A stretch of DNA of 64,000 bases, taken from contig JAXGRD010000002.1 in NCBI GenBank assembly GCA_040766105.1, positions 321,016 to 385,015 of the forward strand. Reading direction: 5' to 3'. Every line of letters begins with the position of its first letter. Positions within the stretch are counted from its first letter, which is position 1. Below, piece after piece: positions 40,389 through 49,214 of the stretch. The position numbers were made by a program, and so were the translations under genes. Under the pieces are notes generated by a model. The model had not been told where the DNA came from. It saw only the letters and a list, made by a program, of their open reading frames with translations, and did not search any database. Source of the stretch: JAXGRD01 sp040766105. GTDB lineage: Bacteria > Bacillota > Clostridia > Peptostreptococcales > Anaerovoracaceae.

Positions 40389-41228
40389 TCAGTACGAAAT
40401 CTCATCTTGGAGGAAAGTCCCCCTCTGCAGGTCATCAAATGCCTTCTGCAACTCTTCTCTGCTGTTCATCACGATGGGGCCGCCCCAAACCACGGGCTCA
40501 TCCAAGGGAAGGGAACTCATAAACAATACCTGGACATCTTCATCCCCTGCCTTAATTTCCACTTGATCTCCGGCTGTCAACTTCACCGCGGTCTTTTCCT
40601 TCACCGGCTCACCGGCGATATAGGCATCCCCCAACAAGGTAAAGGCCATAACGGAACGATTTTCATCCGTGGGAATTGTCAGGGAAGCGCCAGGCTCCAA
40701 ATGTACATCGTAGTAGTTGAGAGGCAAGTACTTGCTCTCATATCCTTTATTTCCCTCGTATTCACCGGCCAGCAGTCTGACTTTGCCCCCTTCTACGGGA
40801 ATCTCTTGAATCTCGTCGTTCTTAATGCTGTGATATGCCGGAGGGACCATCTTGTCCTTGGCGGGAAGATTCAGCCACAACTGTACGCCCAGCATTCTCT
40901 CTGAAGCCGGAAGTTTTTCTTCGTGCATGATGCCCGATCCGGCAGTCATCCACTGGACTTCTCCGTCTCCGATGGTATCTTCATTTCCAAGGCTGTCCTT
41001 GTGGGTCATTTGACCTCGATACACATAGCTAATGGTCTCTATTCCTCTGTGGGGGTGCATGGGAAATCCGGCAGTATAATCATCCGGGTTGGTACTGTCA
41101 AAGGAATCCAACATCAAAATAGGGTCGTACTCCTTTACCGTTCCATTGCCCAAAACTCTTACCAAGCTTACGCCGGCACCATCCTGGGTTCTAAAACCCG
41201 TTACTTGTTCACTAATTTTTCTCTCCAT
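40389..41228 (-). CDS. Pirin family protein
   Basis: 279 residues, bicupin. N-terminal cupin metal motif FPMHPHRGIETISYVYRG near 55-72 and the later GSGIMHEEKL near 97. Pirins of this type can be quercetin-2,3-dioxygenase-like or regulators of metabolism. C-terminal cupin domain from about 180 lacks the His set. The start codon follows TAGGAGG. First gene of the operon that continues into the FMN reductase. Confidence 0.93.
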   Translation of the reverse strand: MERKISEQVTGFRTQDGAGVSLVRVLGNGTVKEYDPILMLDSFDSTNPDDYTAGFPMHPHRGIETISYVYRGQMTHKDSLGNEDTIGDGEVQWMTAGSGIMHEEKLPASERMLGVQLWLNLPAKDKMVPPAYHSIKNDEIQEIPVEGGKVRLLAGEYEGNKGYESKYLPLNYYDVHLEPGASLTIPTDENRSVMAFTLLGDAYIAGEPVKEKTAVKLTAGDQVEIKAGDEDVQVLFMSSLPLDEPVVWGGPIVMNSREELQKAFDDLQRGTFLQDEISY

Positions 41229-41296
41229 TGTGTCCTCCTATTCTATACATAAGTATAGTATTCCCTTTTTCCTTCTTCTAAAACAATTATCTATGG

Positions 41297-41302
41297 TAAA
41301 AT
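41297..41302 (+). promoter_or_regulatory. -10 box six bases before the GH114-like gene
   Basis: TAAAAT at 41297-41302 is followed by six bases and the ATG at 41309. No Shine-Dalgarno sequence is seen. If this is the functional -10, the transcript begins at the A of the start codon. The -35 region (near 41274) matches consensus poorly. Confidence 0.45.
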
Positions 41303-41308
41303 ACTAAC

Positions 41309-42154
41309 ATGAAAAACGGTAACTTACAAAAAACCATCTTTCTCCTCTTCCTCCTGTCCCTTCTTCTGTGGGGCTGCGGAACCTCTTCTGATGCCAAAAA
41401 CCCCCAACCCTATGGTGTCTTTATCGGCTTGGACAAGGCGACAGATCTGGAGAAGATTCACAACTACGACACAGTAGTCATTGACGCCGCCTTCTTCACA
41501 AAAGAAGACATCCAAGCCTTGCGGAATCGGGGAAACACCAATATCTATTCCTATTTAAACATCGGCTCCGTGGAAAACTTTCGACCCTATTACGAGGACT
41601 TCCTCTCCATCACCTTGGGACCTTATGAATCCTGGCCGGAAGAGCGGTGGGTGGACGTCTCCCGCAAAACCTGGCAAGACCACGTTGCCCAAGAGGCGGA
41701 AGCACTGTCCGCCAAGGGCATCGACGGCTTCTTCTTGGACAACGCCAGCATCTACTACTATTACAATAACCCTGAGATTTATCAAGGATTGCTGGACATC
41801 ATTCTTAGGCTAAAGGAAACGGAAAAGCCGTTGATTATCAACGGTGGAGATGTCTTTGTAACCCAAGGGATGAAAACCGGAGATTTGGTGGGGAAGATTG
41901 CGGGTGTCAGTCAGGAAACCGTATTTACCGCCATCAATTTTGAAGAGGAAACTTTTCATGCCCAAAGCGAAGAGGAACAGGAATATTTTATGGACTACCT
42001 GTCCCTGTGCAAAGAATATCATCTTCAAGTCTATCTCTTAGAATACGGGGAAGATAAAAACCTGGAAAAACAAATTCAAGAATACTGTAAAGAAAACGGC
42101 TTTACCTACTATTTGTCCCCTTCCTTACAACTGGACAAATCACCTCCTCAGTGA
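41309..42154 (+). CDS. GH114-like (TM1410-type) secreted lipoprotein
   Basis: 281 residues. A signal peptide ends in the lipobox LLLWGC (Cys near 23), so the protein is a membrane-attached lipoprotein. The rest is a TIM-barrel-like domain of the endo-alpha-1,4-polygalactosaminidase/TM1410 group: YDTVVIDAAFFTKEDI, YSYLNIGSVENFRPYY, KGIDGFFLDNASIYYYY and IINGGDVFV, with acidic residues on strand ends. Members cut galactosamine-rich exopolysaccharides, though many are untested. It ends 7 bases into the convergent ZIP gene. Confidence 0.87.
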   Translation: MKNGNLQKTIFLLFLLSLLLWGCGTSSDAKNPQPYGVFIGLDKATDLEKIHNYDTVVIDAAFFTKEDIQALRNRGNTNIYSYLNIGSVENFRPYYEDFLSITLGPYESWPEERWVDVSRKTWQDHVAQEAEALSAKGIDGFFLDNASIYYYYNNPEIYQGLLDIILRLKETEKPLIINGGDVFVTQGMKTGDLVGKIAGVSQETVFTAINFEEETFHAQSEEEQEYFMDYLSLCKEYHLQVYLLEYGEDKNLEKQIQEYCKENGFTYYLSPSLQLDKSPPQ

Positions 42155-42906
42155 CTGTGAGAAAACAGCTCTAAGATGAGGGCGATGACCCCAATCCCTG
42201 CAAACAGAAGGAGAACACTTCTTCCTACGGTGAGATATTTGGTCTCCCCTTGAAAGAGGGTCGGGATAATCTTCCCGGCGGCAATGTAAGTGAAGAAGCC
42301 ACCGGCCAAGGCAGGAACGGTGTAGAGGCCTTCCGCCATATTCTCTCCTGCAAGATAAGCAATGAGAGCTGTGGGAATTAACAAGAGGGTGATGGCAAAC
42401 TGAATAATCACAACCCTCTTTTTTTCGATTCCACCAAGAAGGAGGATGGCAAAATCACCTATTTCCTGTGGAATCTCATGGGATAGGATGGCAATGGTGG
42501 CAACCAATCCCGTTACCGGGCTGACCAAAAAAGAAACACCAATGACGATACCGTCTAACAAGGTATGGACCGAATCACCTACAATCATCAACTTTGCCGT
42601 GCTCCTCCGCCGGCAAGCTTCTCCGTCTTCTCCCCTGCCGCTATCCAAAGCGAAGAAAAAACAATCTAACAGAAAAAATACCAGAAACCCGCACAAGGCC
42701 CAAAGCATGGCTGCACCCATGTCTCCCGCTTCTTCCATGGCTTCCGGAAGCAAGTCAAAGAACGCGCTGGCCAGAAGCGTTCCGGCAGCAAAGGGCATGG
42801 CCATGGCCTGTGCCTTTCGAGCAATGGAATCCTTCAGGTAGAAGATGATTCCGCCCACCAAGGATAAAACAGCGCAGGATATGGTGCATACCAACAGTAG
42901 AATCAT
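42148..42906 (-). CDS. ZIP-family metal transporter
   Basis: 252 residues with eight predicted helices. Binuclear metal site motifs in helices 4 and 5: GDSVHTLLDGIVIG and LSHEIPQEIGDFAILL (H, D, H, E, E). The cytosolic loop, often His-rich in this family, instead carries GRGEDGEACRRRS. ZIP proteins import Zn, Fe or Mn into the cytosol. The gene overlaps DUF2254 by ATGA and is the last of a four-gene run with the glycyl radical enzyme. Confidence 0.92.
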   Translation of the reverse strand: MILLLVCTISCAVLSLVGGIIFYLKDSIARKAQAMAMPFAAGTLLASAFFDLLPEAMEEAGDMGAAMLWALCGFLVFFLLDCFFFALDSGRGEDGEACRRRSTAKLMIVGDSVHTLLDGIVIGVSFLVSPVTGLVATIAILSHEIPQEIGDFAILLLGGIEKKRVVIIQFAITLLLIPTALIAYLAGENMAEGLYTVPALAGGFFTYIAAGKIIPTLFQGETKYLTVGRSVLLLFAGIGVIALILELFSHSH

Positions 42907-44174
42907 ACCTTCGCCCTCATGGCTCTCATACGCTTTCCCAGCTCCTCTTTATCCAAGGGATGGGTGAAGTTTTCAATGCAGATTTCATAGGCATATGCGC
43001 TTATTTTCTTCAAGTCGTCCAGGTTGCTTTTCGTACTGACCTCCGTAGCCCCTTCCAAGGCATCCATTACAGCAATCATGACGTTAATATCCTTTTGGGC
43101 ATAGGTGACAATCTGACTGTACACCGCAAAGATGTCATCCAAAAATACATGATTTTTCAAATAGATCTCACCACATTCCATGGTAACCACATCATAGGAA
43201 CCGTCAATTTTAGCAAGACTGCCCGTAAGCAGTCCTAGGGAATGAATCCCACTGATTGCCGTGTTGGGGTCATTGATTCCCGGCGACAGGGCTCTGACAG
43301 TAATGTCCACCAGCTTTTGCATCCCGTAGCGATAATCCAGAGCAGGATAACGTTTTTTCTCCAGAGGAAAGTACTTTTCCCAGCCGTCATCTTCTCCGGG
43401 CTGCAAGACCTCGCTCCCATAAAAACGAGCCACCCTATCTCCCTTTCGAATGAAGTCTCCCACTTTCTTCTCCACGACCAACCTATATTTTGTATCTTGC
43501 AGAGCATCTTTCACTTCATCTGTTGTCACTGCCGCCAAATATCCGCTCCCAGTCGCAACAATCTCTTCACAGGGAGAATAAGGCCCGGCATCTACGCCGT
43601 CCACTCTCTCTTTTAGATCCTTATCGATATATTGATCGATGTTCTCCTCTGTCTCGTCGTAGAGGGCAGCAATGAGATTTTGCGCCTGAATGGCATTTGC
43701 TACAGAGAAGATGAAGATGACAAACTGAATGATGCACCAAAAGGCATAGAGAATCCCCACCGTGGGGGAAAGCACCTGGTCCGATGCAAAGGATTTATTC
43801 AGCAAGAAGAGCATGGAAACGTTATAGATAAACCCGCCGATAAAGGTTCCCAGCACTCGCATGGTTGACCTTTTTTGCAGGAAGTTCTCCACAATTCTGG
43901 GAGAATAGTTGGAAGAATAGGTTGTTAACACCACCATGGTGATGGAAAACGTGAATGTGGTCACCGATAGCCAAGCGCCTGCCAAGCTGCTGAGTATGGT
44001 CTCCGCCAGAGAAGGGTTGGTGAGTAGGAAGTCAGGCAGGGAATCCTTGATGGGAATGACACCTCGGTTAATCAAAAGTACAAGAACTGCCAATAAAACC
44101 CCCACGAGAACATTGACCACCAGATAAAACCACGGCTTGTGATTGCTGATAAACATCAGTATTTTTTCTTTCAT
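42903..44174 (-). CDS. DUF2254 membrane protein
   Basis: 423 residues. Four membrane helices in the first 155 residues, including FTFSITMVVLTTYSSNYSPRIVENFLQ, the family hallmark, then a soluble domain (about 170-420) with RALSPGINDPNTAISGIHSLG. DUF2254 proteins are inner-membrane proteins of unknown function, sometimes proposed as channels. The gene lies 12 bases after the activase and overlaps zip by four bases, so it is part of the glycyl radical enzyme operon. Confidence 0.88.
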   Translation of the reverse strand: MKEKILMFISNHKPWFYLVVNVLVGVLLAVLVLLINRGVIPIKDSLPDFLLTNPSLAETILSSLAGAWLSVTTFTFSITMVVLTTYSSNYSPRIVENFLQKRSTMRVLGTFIGGFIYNVSMLFLLNKSFASDQVLSPTVGILYAFWCIIQFVIFIFSVANAIQAQNLIAALYDETEENIDQYIDKDLKERVDGVDAGPYSPCEEIVATGSGYLAAVTTDEVKDALQDTKYRLVVEKKVGDFIRKGDRVARFYGSEVLQPGEDDGWEKYFPLEKKRYPALDYRYGMQKLVDITVRALSPGINDPNTAISGIHSLGLLTGSLAKIDGSYDVVTMECGEIYLKNHVFLDDIFAVYSQIVTYAQKDINVMIAVMDALEGATEVSTKSNLDDLKKISAYAYEICIENFTHPLDKEELGKRMRAMRAKV

Positions 44175-44186
44175 TCCATCTCCTGT

Positions 44187-44957
44187 CTACACGGTCTTTT
44201 CCATACATCGGAAAAAGTATTCTCTTCGTTCCTCCAATTGCTCATCTTCCTGGGGCTTGATGTCCCCGAGAAGATACCTTCTCCCCAACTTTCCATAGGT
44301 GGAAACCCCCAATCGGTGATAGGGCAACAGCTCCACTTCCCATGTCCCATCCAAGCTACCACAAAACGCCGCCATAGCTTCCAACTCGCCATCGTCATCA
44401 TTGATTCCGGGAATCAAAGGGATGCGGATAATCCTTTTTATGGGAAGATTCTTCCTTGCAATCTGTCGGAAATTATCCAAGATAAGGACGTTATCACGGC
44501 CACAATACTCCCTATGCTTCTCTCTGTCAAAGAACTTCAAGTCCCCATAAAGGGTATCCAAGTTGGGAAGAACCTTTTCCACCTCTTCCAAAGGCGCAAA
44601 AAGACTGGTTTCCATGGCGGTGTGAATCCCCACTTCTCGGCACGCCTGAAGCAGTGCCGCAGAAAAATCGACCTGAAGCAACGGCTCTCCTCCGGAAAGG
44701 GTCATACCACCTTCCGAATGGAAGAAGAAGACGCTATCCTTCTCCACCTCCTTCATGACTTCTTTTACGGACATTTGCTCTCCGTATATTTTGTCCTCCG
44801 TCTCTTCCCTCTCCGGAGATTGACTCTCCGGGGTAGAGCACCATTGACAGGTCAGTGGGCAGCCCTTTAGAAAGACCACCGTGCGAAGACCGTCCCCATC
44901 GTGGATGGAAGACCTCTCTATGCGCAGAACCATTCCTTTCTGTCCCTCTTGCGTCAC
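44187..44957 (-). CDS. Glycyl radical enzyme activase (radical SAM)
   Basis: 256 residues. Radical SAM cluster motif GCPLTCQWCSTPES (CxxxCxxC near 32-39), SAM-binding GGMTLSGGEPLL near 83 and HDGDGLRTVVFLKG before the cluster. It lacks the extra ferredoxin-like Cys-rich insert that most activases of dehydratases (such as CutD, HypE) have after the cluster, so it resembles the short PflA type. It installs the glycyl radical on the enzyme encoded just upstream; the two genes overlap by ATGA. Confidence 0.93.
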   Translation of the reverse strand: MTQEGQKGMVLRIERSSIHDGDGLRTVVFLKGCPLTCQWCSTPESQSPEREETEDKIYGEQMSVKEVMKEVEKDSVFFFHSEGGMTLSGGEPLLQVDFSAALLQACREVGIHTAMETSLFAPLEEVEKVLPNLDTLYGDLKFFDREKHREYCGRDNVLILDNFRQIARKNLPIKRIIRIPLIPGINDDDGELEAMAAFCGSLDGTWEVELLPYHRLGVSTYGKLGRRYLLGDIKPQEDEQLEERREYFFRCMEKTV

Positions 44958-47326
44958 ATTGCCAATCCTTTCTGTGTGGTTCGATTGATAATATCGTCCT
45001 GAACCTCTTTGTCCAATTCTACAAAGTAGGCGGTATATCCTGCCACACGAATGAGAAGACCTTTGTGTTCCTCGGGATGCTTCTGTGCATGAAGAAGCTT
45101 TTCTCTGCTGACCACGTTAAACTGCATATGATGTATGCCCAAGGTGCACATGCTCTTGAGGAGCGCCATCATCTGCGTCTTTCCCTTTTCCGTTTCCACC
45201 AGGTCCGGCTCCACCTTCATGTTGAGAAGGGTTCCCTGGACAAAGCGAGAGTGGGGAATCTTGGAGACGGACTTCATCACCGCAGTAGGTCCTTCCGTAT
45301 CGGTTCCCGCACTGGGGCTTAGGCCGTCTGCCAAAGGCGACCATGCCAATCTTCCCGAAGGTAGTGCTCCCACCTCTTTTCCAAAGGCGATATTCCCTGT
45401 GACGGGAAGAATCCCCGGTGTCATGTTGCCAAACTTGCTCTTGTACTGTTCAATCTCATCTGCCAGATAGGTGAACATCTCACCTGCCACGGCATCCACA
45501 TGTTCACTGTCGTTGCCGTACTTATCCGCATTGAGACAGAGTCTTCTTATCTCCTCATGTCCTTCAAAGTTGTCTGCCATGGCCTTGGTCAGTTCTTCCA
45601 TGGTCAACTTCTTTTCTTCAAATACCAGCTGGCGCACTGCCGCCATGCTGTTGATCATATCGGCCACACCGATGAGGATGGTTCCGTTTCCCGTATTGTA
45701 CTTTGCACCTCCCGTGGAGTAGTCCTTGCAGTTTTCGATGCAATCCTTAAAGGTCAGGGACAGTACGGGTACCGGCCTGTGAAGACAGCAAATATCGTCG
45801 ATGATATGACTGCTGGTCACGCAGCGGCGAATCAAATATGCCGCCTGCTTCTTCACAGCCTCCTCAAACGCTTCGTAGGTAGCAAAGTCCTTTGGATCTC
45901 CCGTATGCTCCGAGATGAACTCTCCGCTCTTTCTGCAGTAGCCGTCGCTCATGGCCAGTTCGATGATGCTCCCAAGGTTGATTTCCGTCATGTCCGTCAC
46001 ACCTTTGAGTCTGCCTTCCAAGTTGGTTTCCACACAGCCGCAAGGATTCCAGTCCAAGGCCTCTCTGAGAGGGATGCCCTTGTTCTGAATCATTTGGATT
46101 CCCGTTTCATCATTGAAGAATGCAGGGAAGCCCGTACCCAACTTGATTAACTCCACCACCTTGCGCAGAAAGCGGTCCGGGTTCTTGGCAATGCTGTATC
46201 GAACGGATAAGGATGGCTGGTACAGCTGTACATCCATGGTGGCTTGCAAGATCATGTAGGATAGCTCATTGACTGCATCTTCTCCTCTGGTTGTCACACC
46301 CCCTACACTGATGTTCTGGAACATGGGATAGCCGGCACTGAACTCCGCCGTACCTGCATCGGTAAAGAAGCAGGGTTCGCTCAACTTAATCCAAAGGCAG
46401 TCCAAGAGTTCTTGGGCCTCTTCTTGGGTAATCCGCCCCTCTTCTATATCTTTCTTGTAATAGGGCCACAGATACTGGTCCATGCGCCCCGGGTTATAGG
46501 ATGCGGCATTCTGCTCCATAATGAGGCAGTTTTGATAGAAGCAAACGGCCTGTAAGGCTTCCCAAAATGTGCTTGCGGGGTTTTCCGGCACATTGCGACA
46601 GATTGTCGCCATGGTTTCCAGTTCCTTCTTGCGCTTGGGGTCTTTTTCCACGGCAGCCTGTTTTTCCGCTTCCTCTGCGTGGCGGTTTGCCAAGATCACC
46701 AAGCCCTCAGCCGCCTTTTCCAGTCCGCTTAAATAGACTTCCTTCTCATAGTCTCCGGGAATGGCAATGTCCAACTTGGCCTTTCGTTCCCGAATCTTCT
46801 CCAGGATGCCCTTCACGCCCACTTCCAAGAGCCACTTGTAGCCGGCAGTCACTTCACCGAAGCCTCTGCTGCCCTTGCTGTCCACCAAGATGGCGCCGTT
46901 GTCCTGCAGGATCTTCACATCGTCGGGAATCTGCCGATTCCACATCTCTCTGGTAGACCTTCCCTTCCAATAGGGTTGAATCACTTCCAAGAAGGTGTTC
47001 CGATCCTCTTCCCGCAAAATAAACGGGTCACAAGGTCTCGTACTGATGGTGTCCAACTCTTCCGCAAGGACCGCCCAACTGCCGTCGGCACTGATGATGC
47101 CGCATCTGGTCTTGCTGCCACTGCTTCCGATGATGAGTTCACCTTCATTGATAAATATTGTTTTCTCTGCACACTGCTTTCGAAAAGCATGTGCCTTACA
47201 GAGAACCACCGGAAGTCCTGCCGCCTCTTGAAATCCTTCCGTCAGAATTTTTGCCGGCTCCAGATCTACCTCCGGTTTGAAGGAGAGCATTCTTTCCTTC
47301 AACATCTTTACTCGTTTCGTGACCAT
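44954..47326 (-). CDS. Glycyl radical enzyme of unassigned substrate
   Basis: 790 residues, PFL-like superfamily. Radical Gly in RVAGYTAYFVEL (near 768) and the catalytic thiyl Cys-Val-Glu in NPCGCVETNLEGR (near 434). One Cys at the active site rules out pyruvate formate-lyase, which has two adjacent Cys. CVET resembles HypD (4-hydroxyproline dehydratase) rather than the CVEP of choline or glycerol enzymes, but the HypD substrate residues in its H-loop and WDAFTPGR segment are replaced here (GFGE and NAASYNPGR). The Glu suggests a dehydratase or C-X lyase. The substrate is not predictable. AGAGGT precedes ATG 47326; operon continues with activase, DUF2254 and ZIP. Confidence 0.92.
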   Translation of the reverse strand: MVTKRVKMLKERMLSFKPEVDLEPAKILTEGFQEAAGLPVVLCKAHAFRKQCAEKTIFINEGELIIGSSGSKTRCGIISADGSWAVLAEELDTISTRPCDPFILREEDRNTFLEVIQPYWKGRSTREMWNRQIPDDVKILQDNGAILVDSKGSRGFGEVTAGYKWLLEVGVKGILEKIRERKAKLDIAIPGDYEKEVYLSGLEKAAEGLVILANRHAEEAEKQAAVEKDPKRKKELETMATICRNVPENPASTFWEALQAVCFYQNCLIMEQNAASYNPGRMDQYLWPYYKKDIEEGRITQEEAQELLDCLWIKLSEPCFFTDAGTAEFSAGYPMFQNISVGGVTTRGEDAVNELSYMILQATMDVQLYQPSLSVRYSIAKNPDRFLRKVVELIKLGTGFPAFFNDETGIQMIQNKGIPLREALDWNPCGCVETNLEGRLKGVTDMTEINLGSIIELAMSDGYCRKSGEFISEHTGDPKDFATYEAFEEAVKKQAAYLIRRCVTSSHIIDDICCLHRPVPVLSLTFKDCIENCKDYSTGGAKYNTGNGTILIGVADMINSMAAVRQLVFEEKKLTMEELTKAMADNFEGHEEIRRLCLNADKYGNDSEHVDAVAGEMFTYLADEIEQYKSKFGNMTPGILPVTGNIAFGKEVGALPSGRLAWSPLADGLSPSAGTDTEGPTAVMKSVSKIPHSRFVQGTLLNMKVEPDLVETEKGKTQMMALLKSMCTLGIHHMQFNVVSREKLLHAQKHPEEHKGLLIRVAGYTAYFVELDKEVQDDIINRTTQKGLAM

Positions 47327-47380
47327 TTCACGTACCTCTTTTCTGAGTACATATTATCAAAATCGAAAGGAAAAGAAAAG

Positions 47381-47409
47381 TGGCAATACGTCTCTTCTCA
47401 TAGTATACT
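47381..47409 (+). promoter_or_regulatory. Promoter of the sensor kinase gene
   Basis: TGGCAA (47381-47386), 17-base spacer and TATACT (47404-47409). The divergent glycyl radical enzyme gene starts at 47326, so both operons share a 106-base control region. Confidence 0.5.
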
Positions 47410-47432
47410 CGAGGAAAGGATCGAGGACCTCC

Positions 47433-49202
47433 ATGAAGAAGAATTTAACCAAGCTCATCATAGCCATTGCAGCCTTTTCCCTAACCATCGCAGCGGTAGT
47501 GGGCAGCATTACTTTTTCCAGAAGTTCGGAATATCTTCAAAAGGAAATCGAATTCAACGTTCAAAACACCACTGAAAAATATGCCAACCGCTTCAGTGCC
47601 ATCTTTAACCATACGGAGGGATCCGTGGACTCCCTCACCGCCTTCGTCTCTGTCTCATTTGACCCGGAAATGTTGGAACAAGACCCCGGCTACATGGAGG
47701 AATACAAGGAGTCTTTGAAAGGCATCATTGCCGAAACCGTCTCTTCTTCCTCTATTTCTCTGGGCCTATATGTGACCTTTGAACCGACCCTCACACCCAA
47801 CGACGATGAGGTGTGGTACGCTTACAAGGACGGAAAAGCCACCTATATTGAAGCGGACTTTGAAAGCAATAACCGCATGTTTGAAGAACCCATCCCCGAT
47901 GACATGGCGTATTTTTTCGAACCCATCAAAGCCGGAAAGGCTGCATGGACAGGGCCCTATTTCGACAAGGATATTCAGGTCCATGTCCTCTCCTATTCCA
48001 AAGCCATCTATGCGGGAGATTTTTTTGTGGGGGTTGCCGGTGCCGATGTTACCACAGAGGATACAACCGACCTAATACAGAACATGCACCCCTATGAAGA
48101 GGGCTTCGCCTTCCTCCTCAATGAAAACATGGACTTTGTCATTGCACCGGATTTTGTAAAGGGGTCCCATCTCAAGGATATGATTCCCTATTCCTATGAT
48201 GTCGCTTCAAGCAAAATACAACAACAGCCCTCCGGCAATCTCAGACTGGATATCAATGGCAAAAGATATATCACCGGCTTCGCTCGACTGGACAACGGAT
48301 GGATATTGGGGATTTCCCAGCCGCTGGATCAGGCATTCACACCCTTCTACAATCTGAATCGGGTCATGCTGTCCCTGGGCGTCATCATCACCTTGCTGGT
48401 TATCATCTTCTCCATCTTCTTCTCCATCTACTATTCTCGACCCATCGACAGGCGTCAGACAACCTTGGAGCAACAGAACCGGGAAAAGGATATTCTTTTG
48501 ATCTACCAATCTCGCCAAGCAAAGATCGGAGAAATGATGGGAAATGTGGCCCATCAGTGGAAGCAGCCCTTAAACACCATCAATCTGGTGTTGGCAAACA
48601 TCATGGATGCCTATCAATATGGGGATATGGATAAAGAGTCCCTGAAGAAGAGCATTGAAAAGGTGAACGCAATCATCGCCAATATGTCGGGAACCATCAA
48701 CGATTTTACCGGCTTCCTCAAGCCGCCCAAAGATAAAGAAGCCTTTGACGTCCACGACAGCATGGCAATGGCCCTCTCCCTTATGGAGGAAAGCCTTCAC
48801 AAGGAAAGAATAGAGGTGAACTATCCTCGGGAATATCCGGGTACGGCCTACGGCTACGCCAATGAGTTTTCCCACGTGTTGTTCAACATTATCGGCAACG
48901 CAAGAGATGCTATTTTGGCGGAAGACCCCCCACGCAGACGGATCGATATCCGGGTGAATAAGGAAGATGATTTTTTAATCATCCGTGTCATCAACTTTGA
49001 CTGTCACATCGATGAAGCCATAATATCCCAACTCTTTGATCCCTACTTCACCACGAAGGAGGAGAGCGGCGGAACAGGTATCGGCCTCTACATCTCCAAG
49101 GCCATCATCGAACAACGAATGGATGGGAAGATTATGCTGGAAAACACCGACGAAGGGGTCAGCTGCCAACTGTCAATCCCCGCTTCACCCCCTACGGACT
49201 AA
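47433..49202 (+). CDS. Membrane sensor histidine kinase with Cache-type sensor
   Basis: 589 residues from ATG 47433; the longer frame reaches back into the GRE promoter. Helix at 4-25, extracellular double-Cache-like region (about 30-305; FEPIKAGKAAWTGPYFDKDI, FVGVAGADVT), second helix about 310-335. His374 sits in NVAHQWKQPLN, the phosphoacceptor box of the HWQPLN kinase group; ATPase domain has FNIIGNARDAIL (N box) and GGTGIGLYISKAII (G2). Cache domains sense small extracellular organic ligands. It is followed at once by its response regulator. Confidence 0.93.
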   Translation: MKKNLTKLIIAIAAFSLTIAAVVGSITFSRSSEYLQKEIEFNVQNTTEKYANRFSAIFNHTEGSVDSLTAFVSVSFDPEMLEQDPGYMEEYKESLKGIIAETVSSSSISLGLYVTFEPTLTPNDDEVWYAYKDGKATYIEADFESNNRMFEEPIPDDMAYFFEPIKAGKAAWTGPYFDKDIQVHVLSYSKAIYAGDFFVGVAGADVTTEDTTDLIQNMHPYEEGFAFLLNENMDFVIAPDFVKGSHLKDMIPYSYDVASSKIQQQPSGNLRLDINGKRYITGFARLDNGWILGISQPLDQAFTPFYNLNRVMLSLGVIITLLVIIFSIFFSIYYSRPIDRRQTTLEQQNREKDILLIYQSRQAKIGEMMGNVAHQWKQPLNTINLVLANIMDAYQYGDMDKESLKKSIEKVNAIIANMSGTINDFTGFLKPPKDKEAFDVHDSMAMALSLMEESLHKERIEVNYPREYPGTAYGYANEFSHVLFNIIGNARDAILAEDPPRRRIDIRVNKEDDFLIIRVINFDCHIDEAIISQLFDPYFTTKEESGGTGIGLYISKAIIEQRMDGKIMLENTDEGVSCQLSIPASPPTD

Positions 49203-49214
49203 TTGGAGGACGAA

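Noticed and set aside
44954..47326. 4-hydroxyproline dehydratase (hypD)
   Set aside because: Only the CVET motif agrees; the His and Asp segments that bind hydroxyproline in HypD are replaced, and the activase is of the short type.
44954..47326. Pyruvate formate-lyase
   Set aside because: PFL needs two adjacent active-site Cys; this protein has Cys-Val-Glu.
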